The notes under the pieces: model-generated | Told to the model about the DNA's origin: nothing | Seen by the model: only the letters and a program-made list of their open reading frames with translations | Database searches by the model: none | NCBI GenBank assembly: GCA_023393095.1 | Contig: JAEWMT010000078.1 | Coordinates: forward strand, 1 to 21,691 | Direction of reading: 5' to 3' | Source: Bacillota bacterium | GTDB taxonomy: Bacteria; Bacillota; Clostridia; Lachnospirales; Lachnospiraceae | DNA: 21,691 nt | Program-made: the position numbers and the translations under genes | Shown here: positions 1-11,100 of the stretch, one piece after another | How positions within the stretch are numbered: position 1 is the stretch's first letter | Layout of the letters: every line of letters starts with the position of its first letter

Positions 1-648
1 GTGTTCAGCAGTGTATTTTTCCCTTTGGTAGCAGCAGAGCTGATATTCTTTATTCGTAGCAAAAAAGTTGCAAACATTGTGAAAACGGCATTTGTTATTC
101 CAATGCTAGTACCTTCTATCGTAACAATTCTTATGTGGAAGTATCTATACAATCCGAATTTTGGATTTAACACAATCTTAAAAGAAATAGGACTTGGTGA
201 ATATGCAAAGAATTGGCTAAATAATGAGTCAACGGCATTAATCAGTATTATATTAATTGGTTTTCCTTATATTGCGGGAATGTTCTTCTTGGTTATGCAT
301 ACAGGGTTAAATATGATTGGTGAAGAACTATACGAAGCAGCTGTTATTGATGGCGCTACATCGATGCAAATTGTGCGTTTTATACATGTGCCGAATTTGA
401 AACCATATATAAAAATCATTGTAACTTTGTCATTGATTAATAGTTTATCCGGTTTTGGTATTATTTTTGCAACAACAGCCGGTGGGCCGGGGTATTCCAC
501 GATGATTCCCGCTCTTCAAATGTACAAAATTGCGTTTGGTGACGGTAAATTTGGATACGCATCTGCATTAGGAGTTCTGCTATTGATTACCATTGTTATT
601 TTGACGTTACTTTCACGAAGAATGTTTGGAAAGGAAGATAAGGAATGA
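1..648 (+). CDS. Carbohydrate ABC transporter permease, MalF/UgpA type (5' partial)
   Basis: Inner-membrane subunit of a type I ABC sugar importer. Several hydrophobic helices are visible. The cytoplasmic EAA loop that docks onto the ATPase lies near residues 112-134 of the visible part (EAA at 112-114, Gly118, then a V-P-N-L-K-P stretch). The usual length in this family is about 290-310 residues, while 215 are seen here, so the first helices lie upstream of the window and the GTG at base 1 is probably not the true start. The 3' end overlaps the next permease gene by ATGA, which indicates translational coupling. No solute-binding protein or ATPase gene is visible. They may lie upstream, or a shared MsmK-type ATPase may be used. 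The neighbouring rhamnosidases suggest a rhamnose-containing oligosaccharide as cargo (inference). Confidence 0.93.
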   Translation: MFSSVFFPLVAAELIFFIRSKKVANIVKTAFVIPMLVPSIVTILMWKYLYNPNFGFNTILKEIGLGEYAKNWLNNESTALISIILIGFPYIAGMFFLVMHTGLNMIGEELYEAAVIDGATSMQIVRFIHVPNLKPYIKIIVTLSLINSLSGFGIIFATTAGGPGYSTMIPALQMYKIAFGDGKFGYASALGVLLLITIVILTLLSRRMFGKEDKE

Positions 649-1481
649 TAAAAAATAATAAAATTACAGCAGGGTCAATTATCAGCAGAATTATACTTAT
701 TCTGCTTTTGTTCCTAACATTTTTTCCGCTTCTGGTTATGATTAATATGTCCTTAAAGCCTAGGGTATTGATAACAAATGATTTCTTTGGATTACCGCGT
801 TCCGTTTATTGGACAAATTTTATTAATGCTTTTGAATTTGTAATTCGCCCAATTGGAAATTCGCTATTCGTTTGTGTCATATCTTTGGTAGGAGTTTTGA
901 TTATCGTTTCGCTCACGGGATATGCATTTGGACGAATGAAATTTAGAGGACGAAAAGTCCTTTACTTAATGGTATTGGCAGTTATGATGATTCCGTATAC
1001 CTTATTAATTGTGCCAGATTATGAGATTGTCGCTAAAATGGGATTACTCAATTCCTTCTCCTCCCTGATTATTCCATATATATCAGGACAGCAGATCTTC
1101 GGAATTATTCTGGCGGAATCATTTTTTCATGAAATGCCAAATGATATATTTGAGGCTGCAAAAATTGATGGTGCCAGTGAGTTTCGACAATTTTCGAGAA
1201 TTGCCCTTCCACTATCAAAGCCAATTTTGATAACAGTCGGAATTACATCGGTAGTAGCAATGTATAATGATTATATTTGGCCAACGATTACAATGACGAG
1301 TGGTGATGAGATGAAAACATTCTGTCAGATAGTATTCAATAATGCGGCGGGAAAAGGTAGTAACGATCTCGGCTTAATTGCTGCATCCTTCATTATTGGT
1401 ACCATTCCGCTTTTAATTGCTACAGCAAGTTGTTTGAAATATTATGTACAAGGTATGATGGTAGGAGCTGTCAAGGGTTGA
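645..1481 (+). CDS. Carbohydrate ABC transporter permease, MalG/UgpE type
   Basis: Second membrane subunit of the same importer, complete at 278 residues, which is normal for MalG-like permeases. A hydrophobic helix at about 12-35 is followed by a periplasmic-side loop, then further helices. The EAA motif lies at about 165-193 (P-N-D-I-F-E-A-A-K-I-D-G, ending L-P-L-S-K-P). The start ATG overlaps the upstream TGA. With the upstream partner it forms the heterodimeric channel. The C-terminal G-A-V-K-G ending is characteristic of the family. Specificity cannot be read from the permease; the nearby glycosidases point to plant-derived rhamnosides. Confidence 0.95.
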   Translation: MIKNNKITAGSIISRIILILLLFLTFFPLLVMINMSLKPRVLITNDFFGLPRSVYWTNFINAFEFVIRPIGNSLFVCVISLVGVLIIVSLTGYAFGRMKFRGRKVLYLMVLAVMMIPYTLLIVPDYEIVAKMGLLNSFSSLIIPYISGQQIFGIILAESFFHEMPNDIFEAAKIDGASEFRQFSRIALPLSKPILITVGITSVVAMYNDYIWPTITMTSGDEMKTFCQIVFNNAAGKGSNDLGLIAASFIIGTIPLLIATASCLKYYVQGMMVGAVKG

Positions 1482-1488
1482 GAACTTT

Positions 1489-2793
1489 ATGAGCAAAAAT
1501 AAGAGCTATCAAATGTCAAAAGTGGTAAAGCAGTTCAACTCAGATCAAAAGAGATTCCTTACATCACAAATTGTGGGAAGTACCTATAATATATTGATTA
1601 CAGGCGCGTTGGTTACCGGGTTTTTATTATATATGGGGATTCCGATTTATTACGCCGGGCTTTTGATGTCGATTCCCATGCTGGCAAATGTTGCCCAGGT
1701 ATTGATCGATCATATATGGAATTACTTTCCCAAATCAGGTCGTATGATTTCTGTAATGGTACTTTCTGCAAGGCTGTTGATTCTCACAATTGTTTTTGTA
1801 CCAGTACTTTTACATACATCAGATTTGAGTTCTTCTCATGTGACCGCTATGAGAATTGTTGGAGTTGCTGCCATTTGGCTGCCGGCATATATTTTATCGG
1901 CTGGCTCAGGTATTCGTATGAACTTTTGGATGGTTAGTACATTTCCGGCGGAATATAGCAGTGCTTTGTTAGCATACAGAGACCGGATTGTAATCGGAAT
2001 TAGTTCGGTATTATCGTTTATCATAGCTTATTATATTGATTCTCTAAGTGGAACAAAAAATGAATTTTACGGATATGTCCTCATCTTTGCGATTGCATGT
2101 ATGATCAGCATTACGGATTTTATAATCCTTAAGGATGTTAAAAATACGAATGCAATTGAAAAAAAGGAGGAAAAGCCGTTTGTAAAGTGTGTCAGAGATA
2201 TACGGGATAATAAGAATTTTCTAAGGTTTGAGTGCTATATTTTTTTACTGAATTTTTCAATCAATATAGCAAATCCATATTTTAATGCATATATGATAGA
2301 CCGGTTGCATTTAAAATATGTGTCTATTATGTTTCTGACGATATTGCTCGCTGTTACGGAAATAGCAGTTGCAGGCTTATGGGGAAAGATTGGTACGGAA
2401 GTTACGTGGGGACGCATTTTAAAGTGGGTCACAACTGTGCTTGGAGTGCAGTTTATCGTTTGGGCATTTGTTACAGCACAGAGCGTAGGTCTTATAATTG
2501 TAATTTATATCACTTCCGGGTTAATTGCTACAGGGCTATCAGCAGCTCAGTTCATGCTGCCTTACCATTACATTGGTAAGGAAAATGTGTTCACCTATAT
2601 GAGCGCACACACTGCTGTTGTCGCACTGGGGGGATTTGTCGGCAGTGTTGCTGGTTCCCTAATTATCAGCACATTAAAAAACTTGAATTTTTTGGTACTG
2701 GGGTTTCCATTTTCATCAATGCAGGTCAATATGCTTGTTTCGGGATTTCTGATTCTTATAACAACCGTGTATGTACCTCGAGTGTGCAAGTAA
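1489..2793 (+). CDS. Major facilitator superfamily-like transporter
   Basis: Integral membrane protein of 434 residues with about 12 hydrophobic segments in two halves. The halves are separated by a charged cytoplasmic linker at about 215-245, rich in Lys and Glu. The length and two-bundle layout fit an MFS secondary transporter. It begins 7 nt after the second permease gene, with only a weak Shine-Dalgarno (AAGGG about 11 nt before ATG), so coupling to the upstream gene is likely. A second Met codon at residue 9 is an alternative start. Its place between an ABC importer and three glycosidases suggests sugar uptake or export of a released aglycone or sugar. No specificity motif was recognised. 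Confidence 0.8.
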   Translation: MSKNKSYQMSKVVKQFNSDQKRFLTSQIVGSTYNILITGALVTGFLLYMGIPIYYAGLLMSIPMLANVAQVLIDHIWNYFPKSGRMISVMVLSARLLILTIVFVPVLLHTSDLSSSHVTAMRIVGVAAIWLPAYILSAGSGIRMNFWMVSTFPAEYSSALLAYRDRIVIGISSVLSFIIAYYIDSLSGTKNEFYGYVLIFAIACMISITDFIILKDVKNTNAIEKKEEKPFVKCVRDIRDNKNFLRFECYIFLLNFSINIANPYFNAYMIDRLHLKYVSIMFLTILLAVTEIAVAGLWGKIGTEVTWGRILKWVTTVLGVQFIVWAFVTAQSVGLIIVIYITSGLIATGLSAAQFMLPYHYIGKENVFTYMSAHTAVVALGGFVGSVAGSLIISTLKNLNFLVLGFPFSSMQVNMLVSGFLILITTVYVPRVCK

Positions 2794-2870
2794 TTCGAAA
2801 ATTTAAGGGAGAAAAAACCTTTTAATATAGGAAAGGAAATTAAAAAATTATGATGGAAAGAAGGCAGAAT

Positions 2871-5495
2871 ATGCAACTTACCTGTGAGTATTTACATACA
2901 CCAATTGGTATTCAAAATCCAGCACCAAGGTTTGGATGGAGAGTAACTGAGGAATATTGTAAAACAATACAGGAAGCGTATCAGATTTATGTCTATGATT
3001 CTTCGAACCACTGCGTATGGGATAGTAATAAGGTTGTATCCAGCCAATGTTCGGCAATTGAGTATGCAGGTATGCCACTGAGCAGCTTTTTAGAGTATCG
3101 GTGGCAGGTTACATTATGGCTTAGAGATATGCAGAATACGAAAAGTGAGATACAGATACAGGCCGAAGATACGTTTGAAATGGGTATTCTGAATCAGAAC
3201 GATTGGCAGGGAGAATGGATTTGGGCAAAAGAGATGCCAACAGATGCTGTTCCGTTGTTTCGCCGCGAATTTATAGTAGAAAAGATACCAAATAAGGCAA
3301 GAGTCTATCTTAGCGGAATCGGATATTGTGAAGCTTGGATTAACGGAAAGAAATTAGGCGATGCATTCCTTGATCCAGGATGGACAAATTACAATAAAAC
3401 AGTATTATATCGTATTTATGATGTAACAAGTCTGCTTCAGGAAGGAAAGAATATATTCTCTGCTGAGCTTGGCGGCGGATGGCTGACACTTGACCATGAG
3501 GCTTTTGTAAAAATGATTGGAAGGCAAACTCCGTGGCTTTCCGAACCAAAACTGTTGTGTAATATTTATCTGGATGATCAGTGTATTGCGACGGGAGAAG
3601 ATGGAACCTGGATGTATTCGGATGGACCTATCCGTTCGCATAATCTTTATGATGGAGAATATTACGATGCATCGAAAGAAAAGAAAGGTTATCATTTGCC
3701 ATCCTACCTAATTATGGAGGAGGAGTGGAAAAAAGCTTCTGCAGCAAAAGAGCCTGGAGGGATTCTTAGAAGCCAGATAATGCCTCCAATTCGGAAAGTT
3801 TTAGAACGTGATCCGCAATATATCGAATATATTGGAGAAGTTGATGATTATTCAATGACGGTTGATTTTGGAGTGAACTTTTCAGGCTGGGTGACTCTTT
3901 CTGCCACTGGAAAGCCCGGGCAGAAAATTCGAATTCGTTATGGTGAAACACTTTGCCAGGATCATTCTGTCAACCAAAGAAATATGCGTGAGGCGAAGGC
4001 AGAGGATGTATTTACATTTGGGGCTGAGGAAAGGATTACATACCAGCCGCATTTTGCATATCATGGATTTCGCTATGCACAGATAATCATGGATCCAGGC
4101 GTAGTGATTGACGAAGTGAAGGGATGTGAAGTTCACACGGATGTAAATCGAATTGGGACGTTCTCTTGTTCCAATAAGATTCTTAATGATATCCAAGAAG
4201 CGATTCAGCTGACGGAAATCAATAATCTTCACAGTGTACCGACAGATTGTCCACAGCGTGATGAACGTCTAGGATGGATGAATGATATGACCGTTCGTTA
4301 CGAAGAGGGTCTTTATAATTTTGACATGATGTTATTCTATGAAAAATGGTTGCAGGACATAGAAGATGAACAGAGGGATGATGGAGCAATTCCGGATACG
4401 GTACCGTATTTCTTCGGGGATCTTCCGGCTAGACATATATCCAGTGTATTTTTATTAGTACCGTGGAATCTGTACTTATTTTATGGGGACATCCAGATTT
4501 TAAAACGCCATTATGCAGGAATGAAAAAGTATCTACAATTCAAGCTAAGTGAGAGAGGGGATAACGGAATATTACCGGATGAATATTTCGGTGATTGGGC
4601 ACCTCCAATGACGGAAGCTTTTCTTGGCTGGGGCGAAAATGCAGTGCCCAAGAATCTAACACAGAGCTTTATGACAACCTGCTATCTATATTATGATTGT
4701 AAAGTGATGGAGAAAGTAGGTACGGTGTTGCAGCAAAAGGAAGATGTGCTGGAATATCAAAAGAAAGCGCAAGAAGTACAACAGGATCTGAACCGTTGCT
4801 TTTTAAAAAGCGAAGGGTATTATGACACAGGCTCTCAGGGATGTAATGTCTTTCCATTGTTTTTAGATATCGTTCCTGAAGAAGAGAAAGAGCGTGTTCG
4901 TACTCATCTAATTGATGATCTTGTGAAAAAGCATAATTATCATATAACAACAGGTAACCAAATGACAAAATATCTGTATGAAGTGCTTAATCAGGAGGGA
5001 ATGGACGAGGTCGCATTCCAGGTTGCTTCTTCAGAGACCTATCCAAGTATAGGATTTATGCTTAAAAATGGTGCGACCACCATCTGGGAGAGATGGGAGA
5101 ATTTGACCAACAAACATATGAATTCCCATAGTCATCCGATGCTGGGGGCATTTACTGTCTGGTTTTACAAAGGACTTGCAGGAATTCGCCTGAATGAGTT
5201 ACACAGCAGAAGGCTCACATTGCGACCGGCAATTATAGAGCAGCTTGACTATGCGGAAGCTTCTCATGAATTCTGTTGGGGAAAGTGTTCAGTGAGATGG
5301 GAAAAAGAGGAACAGGAGATTGTATATTCTTTTGAAATCCCGTGGAACATGACTGCCACACTCGATTTATCTAAATGCACTGTTTCGTTTGATAAAATTC
5401 TATGTGGTGACACAGAAATTCGATGCGAAGAACTTGCAAATCGGATTTTTACGAGCGGTTCTTATCAAATAAAACTGATAACAAAAAAAGCTTAA
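2871..5495 (+). CDS. GH78 alpha-L-rhamnosidase (first of a tandem pair)
   Basis: Inverting glycosidase releasing terminal alpha-L-rhamnose. The order is an N-terminal beta-sandwich region beginning with the typical L-x-C-E-Y-L-x-T-P-I-G-I signature, further beta-domains, an (alpha/alpha)6 barrel and a C-terminal beta-domain. The conserved D-C-P-Q-R-D-E-R-L-G-W motif begins at residue 459; its Glu465 is the expected general acid. The T-I-W-E-R-W motif holds Glu740, the expected base. I chose ATG 2871 over the upstream in-frame ATGs at 2850 and 2853: AGAAGG sits 6 nt before it, and the protein then starts where the family starts. The 2850 start has a poor 12-nt spacing. No signal peptide is present, so the enzyme is cytoplasmic and acts on imported oligosaccharides. 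Confidence 0.93.
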   Translation: MQLTCEYLHTPIGIQNPAPRFGWRVTEEYCKTIQEAYQIYVYDSSNHCVWDSNKVVSSQCSAIEYAGMPLSSFLEYRWQVTLWLRDMQNTKSEIQIQAEDTFEMGILNQNDWQGEWIWAKEMPTDAVPLFRREFIVEKIPNKARVYLSGIGYCEAWINGKKLGDAFLDPGWTNYNKTVLYRIYDVTSLLQEGKNIFSAELGGGWLTLDHEAFVKMIGRQTPWLSEPKLLCNIYLDDQCIATGEDGTWMYSDGPIRSHNLYDGEYYDASKEKKGYHLPSYLIMEEEWKKASAAKEPGGILRSQIMPPIRKVLERDPQYIEYIGEVDDYSMTVDFGVNFSGWVTLSATGKPGQKIRIRYGETLCQDHSVNQRNMREAKAEDVFTFGAEERITYQPHFAYHGFRYAQIIMDPGVVIDEVKGCEVHTDVNRIGTFSCSNKILNDIQEAIQLTEINNLHSVPTDCPQRDERLGWMNDMTVRYEEGLYNFDMMLFYEKWLQDIEDEQRDDGAIPDTVPYFFGDLPARHISSVFLLVPWNLYLFYGDIQILKRHYAGMKKYLQFKLSERGDNGILPDEYFGDWAPPMTEAFLGWGENAVPKNLTQSFMTTCYLYYDCKVMEKVGTVLQQKEDVLEYQKKAQEVQQDLNRCFLKSEGYYDTGSQGCNVFPLFLDIVPEEEKERVRTHLIDDLVKKHNYHITTGNQMTKYLYEVLNQEGMDEVAFQVASSETYPSIGFMLKNGATTIWERWENLTNKHMNSHSHPMLGAFTVWFYKGLAGIRLNELHSRRLTLRPAIIEQLDYAEASHEFCWGKCSVRWEKEEQEIVYSFEIPWNMTATLDLSKCTVSFDKILCGDTEIRCEELANRIFTSGSYQIKLITKKA

Positions 5496-5512
5496 AAGTA
5501 TGCGAAAGAATT

Positions 5513-5521
5513 GGAGGAAGG
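5513..5521 (+). promoter_or_regulatory. Shine-Dalgarno site deciding the start of the second GH78 gene
   Basis: GGAGGAAGG lies 5 nt before ATG 5527. It falls inside the longer reading frame that could begin at ATG 5500, which has no comparable site. This supports 5527 as the real start. Confidence 0.75.
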
Positions 5522-5526
5522 CTGAT

Positions 5527-8184
5527 ATGAGAATTACAAATTTACGAGTTAATCATCTGAAAAATCCATGCGGATACCGTATGGATAGCCTTTCCTTTTC
5601 ATGGGTAACAAAGGACAGCGAAGGGAAGAAACAGAAAAGAGCCCGTCTATGTATTAGTAATAATAAGGAATTTGATACGCTTATTTTTGATAGCGGAAGC
5701 AGTGAAAATCTGTCTTCTGTTGGTTATAACCCCCAAATTTTACTTAAACCAGAGCAAATGTATTATTGGAGGGTAGAAGTATGGGATGAAAATGGTAATC
5801 ATGGTATAAGTGAACCTGCCTTTTTCAGAACAGGAAAACAGGATGGGCGATGGGAGGCGGAATGGATTACCTCCGGCCTAGGGGAAAGAATTCAGCCGTT
5901 GTTTCAGAAATCCTTTGAAATTAGCTCCAATGTAAGGCAGGCTTGGATTACCATCAGTTGTTTGGGCTTATTTGAGTTGTATCTAAATGGTAAGAAGATT
6001 GGCGATGAATATCTTACACCATATCATACGCATTATACAAACTGGGTACAGTATCTTACCTGGGATGTTACAAAGCTGTTGAGAAAAGGAAATAATGCTC
6101 TTGGTGTCATGGTAGGAAATGGATGGTATAAAGGCAGATTTGGCTACGTAGATAAGCTGGAAGGTCTGTTTGGTGATACGCTTGGGATTATCTGTGAACT
6201 GCATGTGGAGCTGCACGATGGAAGTACCTTCCTGATTAAATCAGATGAGAGCTGGAAGTGTCATCCATCCGCCGTGATCGAAAGTAGCATCTATGATGGC
6301 GAAATCTATGATTGCAGAAAAGAGAGTGCTGAATTTGCTCAGCCAGGGGTAGAACTTACCGGGTGGCAATCTGCAAAAAAAATGGAATCACCACAGGGAA
6401 AGCTTTTGGAGCGGCTGAGTCCCCCGGTTCGTATTCAGAAAAAGATAAAACCGGTACAGCTGATTCGCACACCGGCAGGAGAACAAGTATTAGATTTTGG
6501 CCAGAATATGACAGGATGGGTCGAGTGTCATCTTACGCTTGCTGATGGGCAGGTCATGACACTAAAGCATGGAGAAATACTACAGGAAGGCAATTTTTAT
6601 AATGTGAATCTGCGTACGGCGAAAGCAGAATATAGTTGTATAGGAGATGGAAGGGAGCGAATACTCCGGTCACACTTTACATTTTATGGATTTCGATATG
6701 TGAAAGTAGAAGGAATTGAACAGGTCAATCCTGACGACTTTACGGCGATGCTGCTTCACACTGATATGGAGCAGACGGGAACGATTGTAACATCCAATGA
6801 TAAGGTCAATCAGTTGATTCAAAATATCTGGTGGAGCCAGCGGGACAACTTTCTTGATGTACCGACAGACTGCCCCCAGCGTGATGAGCGTATGGGCTGG
6901 ACAGCGGATGCGCAGGTATTTTCTGCAACAGCAAGCTTTAATGGTGATACACCAGCGTTCTATCGAAAGTATTTGTATGATTTGCTTCTTGAACAGAAGA
7001 AACGTAGTGGTAGCGTACCACATGTTATTCCTGATATTTTGCAGAGAATATATCTTGCAGTCGGAGAGGGTGAGCCTGATCCGTCAGGTTCTAGTGTATG
7101 GGGAGATGCGGCAACCATCATTCCCTGGATGCTGTATTGTTTCTACGGTGATAAAGAAATGCTGAAGGAACAGTATCAGACGATGAAATTATGGGTTGAT
7201 TATATTCATGAATGCGACCAAAAGAATGGTGGAAAATATCTGTGGCAAACAGGGTTTCATTTTGGAGATTGGCTGTCGCTTGATCAGCCTGATCCGAATC
7301 AGCTTATTGGTGCAACAGACCCTTATTATATAGCATCTGTATTTTACTGTTACTCGACAATGCTGACGGCAAAAGCGGCCAAAGTGCTAGGTTATGAAGA
7401 GGATTTTGAATTATTGTGTAGCCGTTCTGATAAAATTAAGCAGGCAATCAGGCAGACTTATTTTACACCAGAGGGTGATTTGACTTTGGATACACAGACT
7501 GCATATGTTTTAGCTCTGCATATGGATATTGTGCCGTCAAATTGTCGCAGACGCCTGGCGCAGCGACTTGGAAAGAAGCTGGAGGAAAATGGAGGACATC
7601 TAGATACCGGATTTACAGGCACTCCGTATCTGTGCTTAGCTTTATCTGAAAATGGAATGAATCATAAAGCATATCAGCTATTACTCAATGAAGATTATCC
7701 GGGCTGGCTGTATGAAGTCAATCTTGGAGCAACGACTGTTTGGGAGCGATGGAATTCTGTGTTGCCCGATGGTTCAATTTCAAAGACGGAGATGAATAGC
7801 CTGAATCATTATGCGTATGGCTCAATTGCAGAATGGATGTACCGTGTGATGTGTGGCCTTAATCCAGATGAGAATGTACCTGGATTTATGCATGCAGACA
7901 TACGCCCCATGCCGGACGATTCAATTGAATGGGTAAAAATGAGTTATCAGTCTGCTGTAGGCCTTTATCGTATCAGTTGGAAAAACAAAGCACGTACGAT
8001 TCAGTATCGTATTACAGTTCCATTCAATGCACAGGCTACATTTACTATTCCGAAAGGGCAGCAGTTGATAAAGGTTGAATCCGGCGAAGGCTTAATTCAA
8101 ACGGATGGAGAAATCATACGATTAACAAGTGGTACCTATCAGATTATGGCGAGCAAAGAGAAGCCAGTGGAGGAAAATCCATGA
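5527..8184 (+). CDS. GH78 alpha-L-rhamnosidase (second of a tandem pair)
   Basis: Paralogue of the preceding enzyme with the same domain order. The N-terminal signature I-T-N-L-R-V-N-H-L-K-N-P sits exactly at the chosen start. D-C-P-Q-R-D-E-R-M-G-W begins at residue 448 with the expected acid Glu454. T-T-V-W-E-R-W carries the expected base Glu740. The length is 885 residues; an in-frame ATG at 5500 would add nine residues of unlikely character (R-K-N-W-R-K). It starts 31 nt after the first GH78 stop and overlaps the next gene by ATGA. It has no secretion signal. The pair probably differs in linkage or chain-position specificity, since sequence between the motifs is well diverged. This suggests an old duplication or separate acquisition, not a recent copy. 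Confidence 0.93.
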   Translation: MRITNLRVNHLKNPCGYRMDSLSFSWVTKDSEGKKQKRARLCISNNKEFDTLIFDSGSSENLSSVGYNPQILLKPEQMYYWRVEVWDENGNHGISEPAFFRTGKQDGRWEAEWITSGLGERIQPLFQKSFEISSNVRQAWITISCLGLFELYLNGKKIGDEYLTPYHTHYTNWVQYLTWDVTKLLRKGNNALGVMVGNGWYKGRFGYVDKLEGLFGDTLGIICELHVELHDGSTFLIKSDESWKCHPSAVIESSIYDGEIYDCRKESAEFAQPGVELTGWQSAKKMESPQGKLLERLSPPVRIQKKIKPVQLIRTPAGEQVLDFGQNMTGWVECHLTLADGQVMTLKHGEILQEGNFYNVNLRTAKAEYSCIGDGRERILRSHFTFYGFRYVKVEGIEQVNPDDFTAMLLHTDMEQTGTIVTSNDKVNQLIQNIWWSQRDNFLDVPTDCPQRDERMGWTADAQVFSATASFNGDTPAFYRKYLYDLLLEQKKRSGSVPHVIPDILQRIYLAVGEGEPDPSGSSVWGDAATIIPWMLYCFYGDKEMLKEQYQTMKLWVDYIHECDQKNGGKYLWQTGFHFGDWLSLDQPDPNQLIGATDPYYIASVFYCYSTMLTAKAAKVLGYEEDFELLCSRSDKIKQAIRQTYFTPEGDLTLDTQTAYVLALHMDIVPSNCRRRLAQRLGKKLEENGGHLDTGFTGTPYLCLALSENGMNHKAYQLLLNEDYPGWLYEVNLGATTVWERWNSVLPDGSISKTEMNSLNHYAYGSIAEWMYRVMCGLNPDENVPGFMHADIRPMPDDSIEWVKMSYQSAVGLYRISWKNKARTIQYRITVPFNAQATFTIPKGQQLIKVESGEGLIQTDGEIIRLTSGTYQIMASKEKPVEENP

Positions 8185-11100
8185 ACGATGATATAAATCA
8201 AAAAGAATTTCAAAATCCACCTGCCAAGTATCGCGCAAAGCCGTTTTGGGCTTGGAATGGTCGGCTGGAGAAAACAGAGCTGTTGCGGCAGATTGATGTT
8301 TTTCACAGAATGGGGTTTGGTGGCTTTTTCATGCATTCTAGAACCGGACTTGAGACGGAATACCTCGGAGATACTTGGTTTCAGGAAACTGCTAATTGTA
8401 TTGAATATGCTGAAGAATCCGGTATGGAGCCATGGTTATATGATGAAGATCGCTGGCCGTCCGGAAGTGCTGGTGGATTGGCTACGGAAAATCATCGGTA
8501 TCGGGCATCTTTTTTGCAGGTAGAACAGTGGGATGCATTGGACTGGGAAGAAATTAATTCGAAAGATGAACATATAGTTGGGATTTTTGCTTGCCAGATG
8601 AATAAAAGTTCATTTTCAGAAAAGAGACTTTTAAAGGAAGGCAGCTCTCTTCGTAATGGAGAAACAGCACTTATCTTTTCCATAGTTGAGGCACCCTGCA
8701 AGGAGGTTTATAACGGAAACACTTATCTTGATACGATGAATTTGGAAGCAAGTGAGCATTTTATTGAGCTAACACATGAAAAATATCGCGATAAGCTCAC
8801 GCAGGAAAATCTGGAGTCCGTTTGCGGAATTTTTACGGACGAGCCGCACAGAGGACCAATGTTTACAACCTTTAACGGAGGTAATGAGCAATGGGTACCG
8901 TATACGCCAAAGCTATTTGAGTCATTTTCAAAAAAATATGGATATGATTTGAGAGAGTATCTTCCGGAATTGTTTTTTTGTAACAAGGGAGATCTGTTGT
9001 CAAAGACAACTTATCAATATATTGAACTGTGTCAGGAACTGTTTTTGGAGAATTTCGCAAAGCCGATGCAGGACTGGTGTCATAAAAATAAGATGAAGCT
9101 GACAGGCCATGTCCTCCACGAGGATTCTTTGATTGCGCAGACGCTGATGCAGGGATCTTTAATGCGTTTCTATGAATACATGGATATACCGGGCATCGAT
9201 CATCTGCTTCGTGATAATTGCTGTTTTTGGATTGTGAAACAGGTGGTATCGGTTGCAAAACAGCTTGGTAAAACGCAGATTTTATCGGAGCTATATGGAG
9301 CGACGGGGTGGAAGGCTACTCTGGAGGAGTATAAGCAGATTGGAGACTGGCAAGCGTTGTTTGGCATTAATCTGCGTTGTCCACATTTGGCATGGTACAC
9401 GATGCAAGGAGAGGCAAAAAGAGATTATCCGGCAAGCATCTCATATCATGTTGCCGGTTGGAAAGAGTATCGATATCTGGAGGACTATTTTTCTAGAATT
9501 CATGTGTTCCTGGAGCAAGGAGAAGAAAACGAAGGTCTGCTTGTTATTAGTCCAATTGAGAGCGTATGGGCAAGGTCATACAGCGGAGCATATGATGGAC
9601 TTAATAGCCGGGATCACGTCATAAACCAGATTGAGAAAGAATATGAGACTTTATTTAACATCCTGACTCGTCATCAAATAGGATTTGATTATGGTGATGA
9701 AGGGTTGATGGAGCAGCATGCATTTGCTGAAAATGGCCTTTTGAAGATAGGTGCATGCAATTACCATAAGGTAATTGTCTGCGGAATGTATACTATGCGT
9801 GGCAGCACATTGAAGCTTCTGCAGGAATTTCAGACTACTGGCGGAACGGTTGTTTTTATCGGAACAGTGCCGAATTATGTCGATGTAGAGCCTTCAAGTG
9901 AGGTTGTAAATTTGGCAAAAGATGCCATACAGATTGCATTTGATAAAGAACATATTATAAAATCCTGCGAGGAAGAAAAGATACTATCTGTCTTCGGAGA
10001 AGGGAGCGAGGATATTCTGGTATGTCAAAGGAAAGATTCCGGTGGATCCCGCTATATGTTATTGAATCAAAATCGAATAGAAGAGCACAAGAAAATCCAA
10101 GTTCGATTTAGAGCGATCCAAGGGATAGAGGAATGGAATGCGCGGACGGGGGAGGTAACGGTATTAGCCTGTGAAAGATCAAAAGATGGGCATAGTTATA
10201 TAACCGTTGACTTCGCTCCGGGAGAAGAAAAGCTATTTCGTATTTTGCTATCTGAGACTTCAAAAGGTTATGAAAGCCAGTTAGTAGGTGAAGAAATAGT
10301 AACACTTCCAGAAACGTATTCCTATCGGCTTTCGGAGAAGAATATCTGTGTACTTGATAAGGTTTCTGCATATTTTGCATCTTCGGATGGGGTCGAACAC
10401 CGTTTGGATCCAATGGAGGTGCTTCGTGCAGATCGTGAATTCAGAAAAGTGCTTGGCAAACCAATGCGCGGTGGCGAAATGCTTCAACCTTGGTATAGGA
10501 TAAAACACGAGCAGGGTAAGGAATGTCCGCAGAGCGTTACACTGTGTTATTCTTTTATATTAGATAAAAATATCGAAATGTTGGAATTGGTATTGGAAAA
10601 TACAGATCATATTCGCCAGATTAGGTTGAATGGTATGAGCGTATTACTTTCTTACAAAAAACAGTGGATTGACCAATGCTATGGACAGTTAGAACTTCCC
10701 GTTGATTTGTTAAAGAATGGCCATAATGAAATCGAGGTTGAACAAGAATTTATTGGACAGGATGGTTTTGAGGCTGTTTATCTGCAAGGAGATTTTTCTG
10801 TATATTTAAAAGATGGAAGGATTCCAGTACTAGGGGAACTCCCTAGACAGCTGAAGCTTGGGGATGTCACACAACAGGGTTTACCGTTTTATTCCGGTGA
10901 AATCACTTACTGTCTGCCGGAGATGAAAGAATATCAAGGAAGGCTTAAGATTACAGCAAAGGATTGGAAAGGATGGACGATGACAGTTGTAGACATCCAA
11001 GGAAAAGAGCATTTTATCGGTTTTGCACCCTATACACTTTGTTGTGATGGATTAAAAGAAATCCGTTTGTTTTTGACAAGAAAAAATACATTTGGCCCGT

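Noticed and set aside
2164..2175. Strong Shine-Dalgarno-like AAGGAGGAAAAG inside the MFS gene
   Set aside because: It encodes the Lys/Glu-rich linker between the two halves, and no plausible start codon with a separate product follows.
3882..4232. Antisense open frame of over 100 codons inside the first GH78 gene
   Set aside because: It lies opposite strongly motif-supported GH78 coding sequence and has no recognisable domain. The other antisense frames inside the glycosidase genes are treated the same way.
5500..5526. Start of the second GH78 at ATG 5500
   Set aside because: The GGAGGAAGG site lies downstream of this ATG and the family N-terminal signature begins at the ATG at 5527.
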